Positions 16,528-25,180 of a DNA stretch of 64,000 bases are shown here, one piece after another (the first letter of the stretch is position 1; every line of letters begins with the position of its first letter). The position numbers and the translations under genes were made by a program. Source of the DNA: Marinilabilia salmonicolor (GTDB lineage: Bacteria; Bacteroidota; Bacteroidia; Bacteroidales; Marinilabiliaceae); assembly GCF_003003035.1 (NCBI RefSeq), contig NZ_PVTS01000004.1, forward strand, positions 124,001 to 188,000, written 5' to 3'. Below the pieces are notes generated by a model. That model ran no database searches. It had not been told where the DNA came from and was given only the letters and a program-made list of their open reading frames with translations.

Positions 16528-18042
16528 TTATCGTCTTCCGCTGCGTACAGTACTTCCGCTGCTTGAACCGCTGCTGCTTCTGGATCCTGATGAGGAAGAA
16601 CTACTTCCGGAATAGGACGATCTGCTTGAGCTGCTACTTGATCTGCTTGGCGTATAGCTACTGTTAGATGAGGAGCTACGCTGGGCAGGTGTGTAGGTGC
16701 TTCGTTGCACACTGGACCGCTGACGGGTGCTGCTGCCACTGTTGTATGTTCTTGTGGGAGTAGAGACCGACCGCTGTTGGGTTGAACTTCCGGTTTTCAA
16801 TGAGCTTTCAGAGCGTGTTCTTGTATTGGTTCCTGTTGGCCGGGTGTATGTACTTGTCCTGTTGTACGATGGTTTGGAAGCGTTTTCCGGCTGACTGTAA
16901 GTCGGGGCGGAGCTTCTTCTTGTTCTGGATTGAACGGTTCCGGTTGAAGCTCCTGTACTTCTGTAGCGGGTTACACTTCTATCCTGAGAGTCCTGACCAT
17001 CAGACTTAAGAGTGGCAGATCCCCTGATGATTCGTTGTGTGTTTCGATCCGGATTGGTAACTGTTGTACTTCCGTTTGAGTTACGAATAATTCGGGTGCC
17101 ACTATCAGTTGTTCTGACGACACGTTCTTCACTTGTGGTACCCGTACGCTTAAGCGGAGTATAAGCACCACCTGATGATGTGTTGGAATATCTGGTGTTG
17201 GTTCCCATTGATGGTTTTATACCACGTTCCACATTTCTGTAATCTCTTTTACTGTCATTGCTATAATACCCGTGGTTGTAATAGGGTTGATGCCAATAAC
17301 TGTAATATGAGTTGTGATAGTAAGGGCGATGATGGTAACCCCATCCGTAATAATAAGGGTCATAAAACGGATCGTAATATCCATATCCATACCAGGAGCT
17401 GTAAGAGGGATATCCCCAGGAGCTGTAACCAAACGACATGCTCCATGGACTTGACCACCGGTTGAAACGATAGGTGTCGTACCAGCGATTGCTCCAGGTA
17501 GGAAATGCATAGGCATAGTTTCCGTCCACATAAACATTCCAGTCGGGATCGTTGAAATAGACAAACTGGTTGTAAAGTGGTGAATAATATGGTATGCGAT
17601 TAAATGGGCCGTGGAATCGAATCAGTCTTTCAGCATAATCACGGTCCATGCTGCTTCCATCGAAACCATCTACCCAATATCCGGTTTCATCGTTGTAATA
17701 AATCAATGTATCTACCTCTTCTGACTGGTCATCAGACAAAACAGATGCATATTTTTCCTGAATTTCAGAGAAGTCACGAACATCTTCCTGTTGACGGGCA
17801 ATATTACTGTTTTCATATTCCCGAATCTGTCTGTTTTCTTCTCTTCTGGCTTGTTTTAGTTCCTCTTTGGCAATGGAAGGCACCGGAGCAAATGCCTGCT
17901 CACGGGTTTCCTGTGTCAAGTCCGGTGCATAGTAGATATCATCATAATACACTCCGGTTGATGCCATTTGGCCGGTAGTAGTGCATCCACCTGCCACTAT
18001 CAGCAAAACAGCTGCGGTTGTTGTTAATAATAAGTTTTTCAT
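16528..18042 (-). CDS. Tyr-rich and Ser/Arg-rich lipoprotein of unknown function
   Basis: A 504-residue lipoprotein (lipobox VAGGC near residue 20). After an ordered, charged N-terminal third with a helix-forming Glu/Arg/Gln segment comes a striking Tyr/Trp/Gly/Ser-rich belt (about 170-265, with motifs such as YYDPFYDPYYYGWGYHHRPY). A Thr/Ser/Arg-rich repeat region follows, with RTSTYTRPTGTNTRTRSES-like runs, and the tail is almost pure Ser with Arg and Gly. The ATG at 18042 has a strong AGGAGG at about 7 nt, unusual in this phylum, so it is chosen over a longer frame to 18081. Similar proteins are scattered in Bacteroidota without assigned function; a structural or adhesive surface role is a guess. 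Confidence 0.8.
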   Translation of the reverse strand: MKNLLLTTTAAVLLIVAGGCTTTGQMASTGVYYDDIYYAPDLTQETREQAFAPVPSIAKEELKQARREENRQIREYENSNIARQQEDVRDFSEIQEKYASVLSDDQSEEVDTLIYYNDETGYWVDGFDGSSMDRDYAERLIRFHGPFNRIPYYSPLYNQFVYFNDPDWNVYVDGNYAYAFPTWSNRWYDTYRFNRWSSPWSMSFGYSSWGYPSYSSWYGYGYYDPFYDPYYYGWGYHHRPYYHNSYYSYWHQPYYNHGYYSNDSKRDYRNVERGIKPSMGTNTRYSNTSSGGAYTPLKRTGTTSEERVVRTTDSGTRIIRNSNGSTTVTNPDRNTQRIIRGSATLKSDGQDSQDRSVTRYRSTGASTGTVQSRTRRSSAPTYSQPENASKPSYNRTSTYTRPTGTNTRTRSESSLKTGSSTQQRSVSTPTRTYNSGSSTRQRSSVQRSTYTPAQRSSSSNSSYTPSRSSSSSSRSSYSGSSSSSSGSRSSSGSSSGSTVRSGRR

Positions 18043-18207
18043 AAGGCATCCTCCTGTTTGTTTCTGTTTTTTATGAAGCAAAATCTATACCAAAAGGTCA
18101 TTTTTTTTGGTGAGTGTTAAAAAATGTTTTATGTTTCTTTGATTTGCTCCATTTTTTAAGGCTTCGTCCTATAAGTTGGACAGTACCGGTGCGGTTAGGT
18201 TTACTGG

Positions 18208-19575
18208 TCAAATAAAAAGGCCGGCAAGCATTGTAGTTGCCAGTCCTCCCACAGCAATGATGGATTCCATTACCGTCCATGATTGTAGTGTTTGTTTTTC
18301 GTTCATACGCAGATATTTTCCAACCAGCCAAAAGCCACTGTCGTTGACGTGCGATAAAAGGGTTGCTCCTGATGCGATGGACAATACTACCAGGGCCCGA
18401 TGGGGATCTGTGAGCCCCATTTCCTGAATAAGTGGAGCCATAATTCCGGCAGCCGTAATCATCGCTACTGTTGCCGATCCCTGGGTTATTCTGACAATCG
18501 CTGCCAAAAGCCATGCCAGAAATATGGGAGGCAGAGAGGAGCCCGCCATTGATTCGGCCAGAATCTTCCCAATTCCGCTGTCCACCAGTACCTCTTTAAA
18601 TACCCCGCCTGCTCCTGTTATTAAAATGATGATACCCGCCGGTCCAAGCGCTTTGGTGCTTAACTCTAAAACTTTATCCCGTGACATTCCTCTGCGAAGA
18701 CATAAAAAATAGATGGCCAGTAAAGTTGCTATGATTAATGCTGAAAAAGGGTGCCCCAGAAACCGGATGGTATCGGTGAGTGCTGTTTTATTTAATATTC
18801 CCTGATCAACCAGAACTTCAGAGAGGGTATTCAATAAAATCAGGAATAGCGGAACACCTATTAAAAGGGCAATCAGTCTGAAGGAGGGCGGTTTCTGGGA
18901 TATATCTTCCTGTGCCTTCTCTTTGGCAGAAATAATGTTTTCTTCCGGTGGTAAAACCATTATTTTCCTGGAAATATACTTGCCCCACACCGGCCCTGCA
19001 AGTACGGCTACCGGGAAGCCGAGGATAACTCCGAAAAGAATGACCCACCCCAATTGAACATTAATGATTTCTGCTACAGCCACCGGCCCCGGAGTTGGTG
19101 GTATGAAACTGTGGGTTACTGCCAGGCCGGCCAGTAACGGGATTCCGTAATACAATAATGATTTTTTGGTGTCACGAGCCATGGCATAAATGATGGGAAC
19201 TAAAATGATGAATCCCACATCGAAGAACACAGGGATGGCTACGATGAATCCTGTTAGAACCATTGCTGAAGGAGCCCGTTTTTCTCCAAATTTTTTTATT
19301 AAAGAATGAGCCAGGGCTACAGCACCGCCGGAACTTTCCAGCATCTGCCCGAAAATGGCCCCCAAACCGACGACTGTGGCGACAAAGCCCAGTGTTCCTC
19401 CCATTCCATTCTGAATGCTGTTGATGACTGACTGGGGAGACATACCCGATAACAACCCCACATAGATGGAGACCATCAACAGGGATATGAAAGCACTGAT
19501 TTTTAGTTTTAGTACTAAAAACAAGAGAACAGCAACTGCGGAAACAACAATAAAAATAATGTACGGGGTTGACAT
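18208..19575 (-). CDS. GntP family permease (gluconate:H+ symporter type)
   Basis: An inner-membrane secondary transporter of 455 residues with about 12-14 hydrophobic spans. Signatures are typical of GntP: VGLGAIFGQMLESSGGAVAL, the VFFDVGFIILVPIIYAMARD stretch, FIPPTPGPVAVAEI, and the late HVNDSGFWLVGKYLRMNEKQ motif. GntP members carry gluconate or related sugar acids; the exact substrate is not visible because no gluconate kinase or dehydratase gene is adjacent. It is transcribed alone toward the Tyr-rich lipoprotein gene, 166 nt away. Confidence 0.94.
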   Translation of the reverse strand: MSTPYIIFIVVSAVAVLLFLVLKLKISAFISLLMVSIYVGLLSGMSPQSVINSIQNGMGGTLGFVATVVGLGAIFGQMLESSGGAVALAHSLIKKFGEKRAPSAMVLTGFIVAIPVFFDVGFIILVPIIYAMARDTKKSLLYYGIPLLAGLAVTHSFIPPTPGPVAVAEIINVQLGWVILFGVILGFPVAVLAGPVWGKYISRKIMVLPPEENIISAKEKAQEDISQKPPSFRLIALLIGVPLFLILLNTLSEVLVDQGILNKTALTDTIRFLGHPFSALIIATLLAIYFLCLRRGMSRDKVLELSTKALGPAGIIILITGAGGVFKEVLVDSGIGKILAESMAGSSLPPIFLAWLLAAIVRITQGSATVAMITAAGIMAPLIQEMGLTDPHRALVVLSIASGATLLSHVNDSGFWLVGKYLRMNEKQTLQSWTVMESIIAVGGLATTMLAGLFI

Positions 19576-19821
19576 TTCAGGTTGTTTAGAGTTTTGTAAT
19601 CCGGATTATTTCACATAAACATCATTCGTCTCTGTAAATTAGCATTGTAAAATAACAAAAAGTTTGCTCATTTTTATTATTTTCGTGCCGCTTTAAGGGC
19701 ATCTTTTTGTATAGTTATTTCATATACTGAGGATGTTTTGAATAGAAATTTCACTTATGTTGGATGAACCGGTATTGGTGCTTTTTTCCGGTTTATCTGA
19801 CACAAATATCTTAAATATATC

Positions 19822-21297
19822 ATGGCAAAAGTTTTGACCCCAAGAAGTGAGAGTTATGCGCAGTGGTACAATGATTTGGTAATTAAAGCCGGATTGGCAG
19901 AGAATTCTGCTGTTCGTGGATGTATGGTTATCAAGCCCTATGGTTATGCAATTTGGGAAAAAATGCAGCGGGTGCTGGACGATAAGTTTAAGGAAACCGG
20001 TCATCAGAATGCATATTTCCCGTTGTTTATTCCAAAATCCTTTTTTAGTAAAGAGGCCGACCACGTAGAGGGATTTGCCAAGGAGTGTGCCGTGGTAACT
20101 CATTATCGTTTGAAGAATAATCCGGATGGCAGCGGTGTTGTGGTGGATCCTGATGCTAAACTGGAGGAGGAGTATATTGTTCGTCCGACTTCGGAAACCA
20201 TTATATGGAATACTTATAAGGACTGGATACAGTCATACCGGGATCTCCCAATTAAAATAAATCAGTGGGCCAATGTGGTTCGCTGGGAAATGCGGACCCG
20301 ATTGTTTTTACGTACTGCCGAGTTTCTCTGGCAGGAGGGACATACTGCACATGCCACAAAAGAGGAGGCTATTGAGGAAGCTGAAACAATGCTGAAGGTA
20401 TATGCCGATTTTGCCGAAAATTATATGGCGATGCCTGTTGTCCAGGGTTATAAGACTGCCAGTGAGCGTTTTGCTGGTGCGGTGGAGACGTTAACCATTG
20501 AAGCTTTGATGCAGGATGGAAAGGCTTTGCAATCAGGTACTTCCCACTTTTTGGGACAGAACTTCGCAAAGGTTTTTGATGTTAAATATCAGAGTAAAGA
20601 AGGCAAAGAAGAGTATGTGTGGGCTACTTCATGGGGTGTTTCTACCCGTTTGATGGGGGCGCTTATTATGGCACATTCCGACGATAACGGTTTGGTACTT
20701 CCTCCTAAACTTGCACCTATTCAGGTGGTTATTGTTCCCATTTACCGAAAGGAAGAAGAACTGAGGCAGGTGGTGGAGAAAGCTGATAAAATTGCAGCAG
20801 CCCTTAAGAAGTTCGGTATTTCGGTTAAGGTGGATGATGACGACAATCACAAGCCGGGATGGAAGTTTGCTCAGTATGAATTGCAAGGGGTCCCATTGCG
20901 GATAGCTATTGGACCGCGTGATTTGCAAAACGGTACGGTGGAGCTTGCACGCAGGGATACACTGACCAAAGAGGTGGTTGCGGTGGATGGCCTTGAAAAT
21001 CACATTAATGATTTGTTGGAGGAGATTCAGGACAGCATTTATCAGCGAGCCATTGATTTCAGAAAAGAGAATACCCGAACTGTTGAGACCTATGAGGAAT
21101 TTAAAAAGGTTCTTGATGAAAAGGGTGGCTTCATCATGGCGCACTGGGATGGTACTGAGGAGACAGAAGAGAAAATCAAACAGGAAACTAAAGCTACTGT
21201 GCGGTGTATTCCTATCGATGGTCCCAAAGAACCCGGAAAGTGCATGGTAACAGGAAAACCTTCCGAAAGAATGGTGGTTTTTGCACGTGCCTATTAA
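19822..21297 (+). CDS. proS: Proline-tRNA ligase (eukaryote/archaea-like type without editing insert)
   Basis: Charges tRNA-Pro. The protein has 491 residues and lacks the large INS editing domain of the E. coli type. Class II motifs are visible: the [10 protein letters not shown] segment, the motif 2 region ([20 protein letters not shown] and EGHTAHAT), and motif 3 before the anticodon-binding domain. The C-terminal zinc-binding-type domain ends with FARAY, the characteristic C-terminal tyrosine of this subgroup. It is a single gene. A 12-bp stem-loop without a clear T-run follows at 21336-21374. Confidence 0.96.
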   Translation: MAKVLTPRSESYAQWYNDLVIKAGLAENSAVRGCMVIKPYGYAIWEKMQRVLDDKFKETGHQNAYFPLFIPKSFFSKEADHVEGFAKECAVVTHYRLKNNPDGSGVVVDPDAKLEEEYIVRPTSETIIWNTYKDWIQSYRDLPIKINQWANVVRWEMRTRLFLRTAEFLWQEGHTAHATKEEAIEEAETMLKVYADFAENYMAMPVVQGYKTASERFAGAVETLTIEALMQDGKALQSGTSHFLGQNFAKVFDVKYQSKEGKEEYVWATSWGVSTRLMGALIMAHSDDNGLVLPPKLAPIQVVIVPIYRKEEELRQVVEKADKIAAALKKFGISVKVDDDDNHKPGWKFAQYELQGVPLRIAIGPRDLQNGTVELARRDTLTKEVVAVDGLENHINDLLEEIQDSIYQRAIDFRKENTRTVETYEEFKKVLDEKGGFIMAHWDGTEETEEKIKQETKATVRCIPIDGPKEPGKCMVTGKPSERMVVFARAY

Positions 21298-21335
21298 TTT
21301 TGAAGATAATAACAAGATTATTATAAGTCTGTAAG

Positions 21336-21374
21336 TGTTTTCCACAGCCGTTTTCAACGTGACTGTGGAAAACA
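21336..21374 (+). terminator. Stem-loop after proS, weak terminator candidate
   Basis: TGTTTTCCACAG (21336-21347) and CTGTGGAAAACA (21363-21374) form a perfect 12-bp stem with a 15-nt loop. Only a distant T-run follows (21384 onward), so termination is uncertain. Confidence 0.5.
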
Positions 21375-21438
21375 TAAAACGGATTTTTTACCTTTCTTAG
21401 AGAAGCCGGCTGTTTCGAAGCTTTGTACTTCCTAACAT

Positions 21439-21728
21439 GGGGTTGTCCCAAAAGGTACAAAGCACAAAAAAATGTCATGTTTAGCGTAATCGAAACATCT
21501 GTCTTTCAAACAATCAGATTCTTCGACAAGCTACCAATGACAGATTAGGTGCGGCGGATTCCGATCCGCCGTTAGAGACGAAACGGCGGATCGGAATCCG
21601 CCGCACCTGCTCAACAAATAACCTTTCCTCGAGTTTTAACATTGAGCATATCAGCTTGTTATCTTCCAAAATTTAATTGAGGTAGGTACTCAGAATGATA
21701 TCAAAACCTGCCTTTTTGGACAGCCTCC
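21439..21728. mobile_element. MITE-like composite element with inverted ends (about 290 bp)
   Basis: This stretch fills much of the 700-bp gap between proS and pepT. The outer ends, GGTTGTCCCAAAAGGTA (21441-21457) and the complement of 21709-21725, match at 14 of 17 positions and resemble insertion-sequence termini. Inside are an imperfect 26-bp inverted repeat (21474-21500 with 21516-21541) and a perfect 27-bp one (21547-21573 with 21582-21608). There is no credible coding frame. The rest of the gap (21729-21999) holds a short C/T-rich run and a duplicated cttaatattatgacttc-like segment just before pepT. Confidence 0.6.
21547..21608. repeat. Perfect 27-bp inverted repeat (REP-like)
   Basis: The arms 21547-21573 and 21582-21608 are exact reverse complements around an 8-nt loop (agagacga). 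Each arm also folds on itself (GGCGGA with TCCGCC), so one long hairpin or two short ones can form. It is much richer in G+C than its surroundings. Confidence 0.85.
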
Positions 21729-21999
21729 TATTCTCATGATCTCTTTAATCCGGTTAATTCCTTTTAATTTTGCGAAAAGCCGGCTATATTGGAATCTTGA
21801 TCTGCACATGTATTTCATGGCTCAGGCAGAGGAGAATTCACGTCAAGCATTCTCCTGACAGGCCTTGGCACAATCATTTTACCTCAATTACAGCCTCAAC
21901 CTCAACCTCAGCCTTCCTCTCACTTAATATTATGACTTCCCTCAATACAGAGTTCGTCTTATTTTTTTATCTTGCAGACAACAAATAAAAACTTATATT

Positions 22000-23235
22000 A
22001 TGACTTCTATAGTTGACAGATTTATCAAATACACCAAAATCGATACCCAGTCGGATCCCAATACAGGTCTGACACCCAGCACTCCCGGTCAGATGAAGTT
22101 TTCCCGAGAATTGGCTGAAGAACTCAAAACCATCGGCCTGGAAGATGTGGAGCTTGATGACAACGGATACATTATGGCCACTGTTCCTTCCAATATTGAG
22201 GAGGATGTTCCGGTGGTTGGTTTTATTGCCCATGTGGACACGAGCCCTGATTTTTCGGGTAAGAATGTTTCTCCGAAAATTGTTGAGGAGTATGACGGTG
22301 GTGAAATAGTGCTGGATGCGGAGAATAATATTTCGCTTAAACCGGCTGAATTCCCGGAGTTGAAGCAATACATCGGACAAAAAATTATTAGCACGGACGG
22401 AAGCACCCTTCTGGGGGCAGATGATAAAGCAGGTGTTGCAGCGATTGTATCTGCCATGGAATACCTGATTAAACATCCGGAAGTAAGGCATGGAAAAATA
22501 AGGGTTGGTTTTACCCCTGATGAGGAGATTGGAGAGGGAGCAGACCTGTTCAATGTGGAGAAATTTGGAGCGGAATTTGCTTATACCATTGATGGAGGTG
22601 AGATTGGTGAACTGGAATATGAAAATTTCAATGCAGCCATGGCTAAAGTTACGGCACATGGTCGCAATGTACATCCGGGGTATGCCCGGGGGAAGATGCG
22701 CAACTCCATCAGGATTGCCAACCAGTTGATTGCAATGTTGCCTCGTCATGAAACACCTGAACATTCTGATGGGTATGAGGGTTTTTATCATTTGATGTCT
22801 TTTAACGGAGATGTGGAAAAAACGGAGATGCAGTTTTTGATTCGTGACTTCAAACGGGATCGTTTCGAAGACAGGAAAAAAGAGATGGAACACCTTGTTA
22901 GGAAGGTAAACCATGAATTTGGCGAAGGTGCCATGGACCTGGACATCAAAGATCAGTATTACAATATGCGGGAGAAAATAGAGCCCGTGAAATATATCGT
23001 TGATTTGGCCGAACAGGCTATGAAAGACGTTGGTGTTGTTCCTAAAATTAAGCCTATCAGAGGGGGAACCGATGGCGCACGCCTGGCCTTTATGGGCTTG
23101 CCAACGCCCAACATCTTTGCCGGAGGACACAATTTTCACGGACGCTTTGAGTTTCTGCCTGTTCCATCCCTGGAAAAGGCTATGGAGGTGGTGCTGAAAA
23201 TTGCAGAACTGGTACCTTCGGTAAAAAAAGTGTAA
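22000..23235 (+). CDS. pepT: Peptidase T (tripeptide aminopeptidase, M20B)
   Basis: A cytosolic di-zinc aminopeptidase that releases the N-terminal residue from tripeptides. Metal-site and catalytic segments are clear: [11 protein letters not shown] (His ligand), [12 protein letters not shown] (bridging Asp), [13 protein letters not shown] (catalytic Glu pair), and [20 protein letters not shown] with [11 protein letters not shown] near the end. Length of 411 residues equals the family norm. ATG 22000 is the first start after the repeat-rich gap. A histidine phosphatase gene follows 9 nt later in the same direction, so the two are probably co-transcribed. Confidence 0.97.
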   Translation: MTSIVDRFIKYTKIDTQSDPNTGLTPSTPGQMKFSRELAEELKTIGLEDVELDDNGYIMATVPSNIEEDVPVVGFIAHVDTSPDFSGKNVSPKIVEEYDGGEIVLDAENNISLKPAEFPELKQYIGQKIISTDGSTLLGADDKAGVAAIVSAMEYLIKHPEVRHGKIRVGFTPDEEIGEGADLFNVEKFGAEFAYTIDGGEIGELEYENFNAAMAKVTAHGRNVHPGYARGKMRNSIRIANQLIAMLPRHETPEHSDGYEGFYHLMSFNGDVEKTEMQFLIRDFKRDRFEDRKKEMEHLVRKVNHEFGEGAMDLDIKDQYYNMREKIEPVKYIVDLAEQAMKDVGVVPKIKPIRGGTDGARLAFMGLPTPNIFAGGHNFHGRFEFLPVPSLEKAMEVVLKIAELVPSVKKV

Positions 23236-23244
23236 ATTGAGTAT

Positions 23245-23754
23245 ATGAAGAGATTAATTTTAGTAAGACATGCCAAGACTGAACCGCTGACTGATGCGGA
23301 AAATGATTTTTCGCGTCAGTTGAAAAAGCGGGGACATAAAGATGCAAGAATGATTGCTGATCATCTGATTGGTAAAAGTCTGGTACCGGACGTTGTTATT
23401 TCAAGTCCGGCCCGGCGTGCCTTGCAAACGGCCAGGATTATGGCAGGCTCTTTCAGTATCCCGGAGGCCGATGTTCGGGAGGTGCCGTTTATTTATGACG
23501 GGTTTGCACTGGATGAACTTGTTAGTAAGATTGCCGAGCTTTCAGGAGATAAGGATTCTGTGATGGTGGTTGGGCACAATCCCGACATTGCTTTAATGGC
23601 CATCCAGTTTGCAGGTGACAATTTTTTCCATTTTCCTACTTCGGCTACTGCTGTTATTGGTTTCTCCGTTTCTGAATGGAGCCAGATAAAGGCAGGAGCG
23701 GGAAGAACGGAAATGTTTGTTTATCCCAAAGAACTGAAAGGAAAGAAAGATTAA
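23245..23754 (+). CDS. SixA-like histidine phosphatase family protein
   Basis: A small phosphatase of the branch-2/SixA type, 169 residues. The phosphoacceptor RHA motif is at 8-10 (H9), a second Arg pair in SSPARRALQTA at 53-63, and the second catalytic His in VGHNPDI near 111. SixA in E. coli removes phosphate from phosphohistidine in the nitrogen-PTS; Bacteroidota homologues have no proven substrate, so I give no symbol. It is coupled to pepT (9-nt gap) and closed by a strong terminator. An unrelated phosphomonoesterase role is possible. Confidence 0.9.
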   Translation: MKRLILVRHAKTEPLTDAENDFSRQLKKRGHKDARMIADHLIGKSLVPDVVISSPARRALQTARIMAGSFSIPEADVREVPFIYDGFALDELVSKIAELSGDKDSVMVVGHNPDIALMAIQFAGDNFFHFPTSATAVIGFSVSEWSQIKAGAGRTEMFVYPKELKGKKD

Positions 23755-23756
23755 AG

Positions 23757-23790
23757 AAAAAGCCCCCTCTTTATTACCGGGGGCTTTTAA
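23757..23790 (+). terminator. Terminator of the pepT-sixA-like operon
   Basis: AAAAGCCCCC (23758-23767) pairs with GGGGGCTTTT (23779-23788) around an 11-nt loop, with T after the stem on the plus strand. Confidence 0.9.
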
Positions 23791-23821
23791 TTTTGTCAAA
23801 AAGATGTGTCAGGCCAAAACG

Positions 23822-23877
23822 CCCAGCTCAACCCGAAACTCAAAACCCTCAACTCCAAGCTCCAAAACTCCAAACTT
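23822..23877 (+). repeat. Heptamer array E (about eight units, MAAMYCN)
   Basis: Eight degenerate 7-nt units (for example aaactca, caactcc, aagctcc) between the sixA-like terminator and the queF stop codon. It is more degenerate than the other arrays, but the period is the same. Confidence 0.65.
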
Positions 23878-24753
23878 TCACTGCCTGAGCAGTTTGCTCA
23901 TCAACTTATTTTTGTTTACCAGGTTGTCGGGCATCAATTCCGGTGAACTGGTTCTGACCGGGCAAATATCAATACCTCCCCGTCGCGTATAAATGCAAGA
24001 CACCATCAATTCTTCCGGTGAAAATTTATCCCACAAGCGCTTGTATATCATCTCACAGATCTCTTCGTGAAAATGATTTTCATTACGGATGGAGACCAGG
24101 TATTGTAACAGAGCAGTTTTGGCTGGAATGTTTTCCCCTTTCAGATGAATAAATGCGCTACCCCAATCGGGCTGAAAAGTTACCTTGCAGTTGCTGCGGA
24201 GCAGATGAGTGGCAACTTTCATGCTCTTTTCCTGCGTGTAGGGGGCTTCTTTCAACAACTCAGGTGCTTCCTGAAATTTTGAGAACGATGTTTCTTCAAT
24301 TCCCGGTTGTTCTTCCAGAATTTCATAGTCCGTGAAATCGGCTTCTAAAGATTCTTCTTTTGAAAAAAAGGTGACTTCCGCCTTGGTTTCCAGAATTTTT
24401 TCCAGATCGGTTTTTATAATCCGGAGCACCATTGCAGTTCCTTCGGCAGGATTGTTTCCATATCGTTCCATGTTGAACCCGTTCAGATAGAGCTTCAACG
24501 ACTTACTCTCCACAATGTTGGGGCTGTTGGCCGGATAAATAATTTTCAACAGTCCTGCTACCGGCATTCCTTTTTGGGTAAGAAAGCTTAGTTCGTAGGC
24601 ATGCCATACATCAAATCCGGTGAAAGGAAGGTTGTGATCTTCCAGACCGTATATTTCCCGGTTGAGATGGCGTGGTACAGGTACCAGCACCTCCGGGGCA
24701 TATTGTTTTGGGTATCTGGAAACTTTACCTAGATATTTGGCTTCGTTGCTCAT
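23878..24753 (-). CDS. queF: NADPH-dependent preQ0 reductase (long QueF type)
   Basis: Reduces 7-cyano-7-deazaguanine (preQ0) to preQ1 in queuosine synthesis. At 291 residues it is the long, two-domain form, as in E. coli. The nucleophile is C189 in RSNCKVTFQPDWGS, matching E. coli C190. The substrate-binding ESKSLKLYLNGFN stretch is near 95-107. An Asp-rich/His segment (NENHFHEEICEMIYKRL) follows. It stands apart from queE and queC, separated by 427 bp containing a palindromic element, but all three point the same way. The ATG at 24753 has only a weak upstream purine stretch. Confidence 0.96.
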   Translation of the reverse strand: MSNEAKYLGKVSRYPKQYAPEVLVPVPRHLNREIYGLEDHNLPFTGFDVWHAYELSFLTQKGMPVAGLLKIIYPANSPNIVESKSLKLYLNGFNMERYGNNPAEGTAMVLRIIKTDLEKILETKAEVTFFSKEESLEADFTDYEILEEQPGIEETSFSKFQEAPELLKEAPYTQEKSMKVATHLLRSNCKVTFQPDWGSAFIHLKGENIPAKTALLQYLVSIRNENHFHEEICEMIYKRLWDKFSPEELMVSCIYTRRGGIDICPVRTSSPELMPDNLVNKNKLMSKLLRQ

Positions 24754-24924
24754 AGTCCTTCGATAATTAGTGGCTTGCTGAAAAACTATTTAAATGCTAA
24801 CAATGAATTAATTATAGTCAATGAATTCATTCATAGTGCAAGGTTTTTCAATTAAATCATACAAAAAGTATGTGCCTGAGTGATAAATAGTCAAAATGTC
24901 ACTGTTCAAAATATTGTTTTTTTG

Positions 24925-25111
24925 CTAAACGATTCTTACCATTTGAAAGGCGCGGTGGCCTGTCCGTTTTCCGGGCCGGCGGATAGCGGGAAGCCAAAAT
25001 GGGCGACTTTCAAGGCCTTGCGCAATGGCCGGAAATTTTGGCTTTCGCGGGCGGATAGGTTTAAACGGACTAGACCTTTTTAGTTCTTTTTGGGGCAATG
25101 CCAAAAAGGAC
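24925..25111. mobile_element. MITE-like G+C-rich palindromic element between queF and queE
   Basis: About 185 bp, clearly richer in G+C than the flanks. The outer parts GGCCTGTCCGTTT and AAACGGACTAGACC are near-perfect inverted repeats. An inner pair (gaagccaaaat with attttggctttc) is also inverted. At the right edge ttctttttgg (25084-25093) mirrors ccaaaaagga (25101-25110). Open frames on both strands are artefacts of the palindrome. The remaining bases of the 427-bp gap (24754-24924) show only a duplicated caatgaatt motif. Confidence 0.6.
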
Positions 25112-25133
25112 AATAAAAAATATATTTTAAATA

Positions 25134-25158
25134 GGTCTGCTGACTTTTTCAGCAGACC
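25134..25158 (-). terminator. Stem-loop after queE
   Basis: GGTCTGCTGA (25134-25143) and TCAGCAGACC (25149-25158) form a perfect 10-bp stem with a 5-nt loop. On the minus strand, the queE side, the stem is followed by tattt rather than a full T-run, so it is a weak terminator. Confidence 0.55.
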
Positions 25159-25180
25159 CTAATTAAAGAGGCGAAAAATC

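Noticed and set aside
21336-21374. CRISPR-like or attachment site near proS
   Set aside because: A single stem-loop is present, not direct repeats with spacers; it is better read as a terminator-like hairpin.
21770-21988. Open frame of 72 codons before pepT
   Set aside because: It covers C/T-rich low-complexity DNA with a poor start context; no homologous pattern.
24880-25113. Overlapping open frames on both strands between queF and queE
   Set aside because: They lie inside a palindromic repeat element; open frames on both strands are an artefact of the inverted repeats, and the translated sequences are low in credibility (Pro/Arg/Lys-rich).
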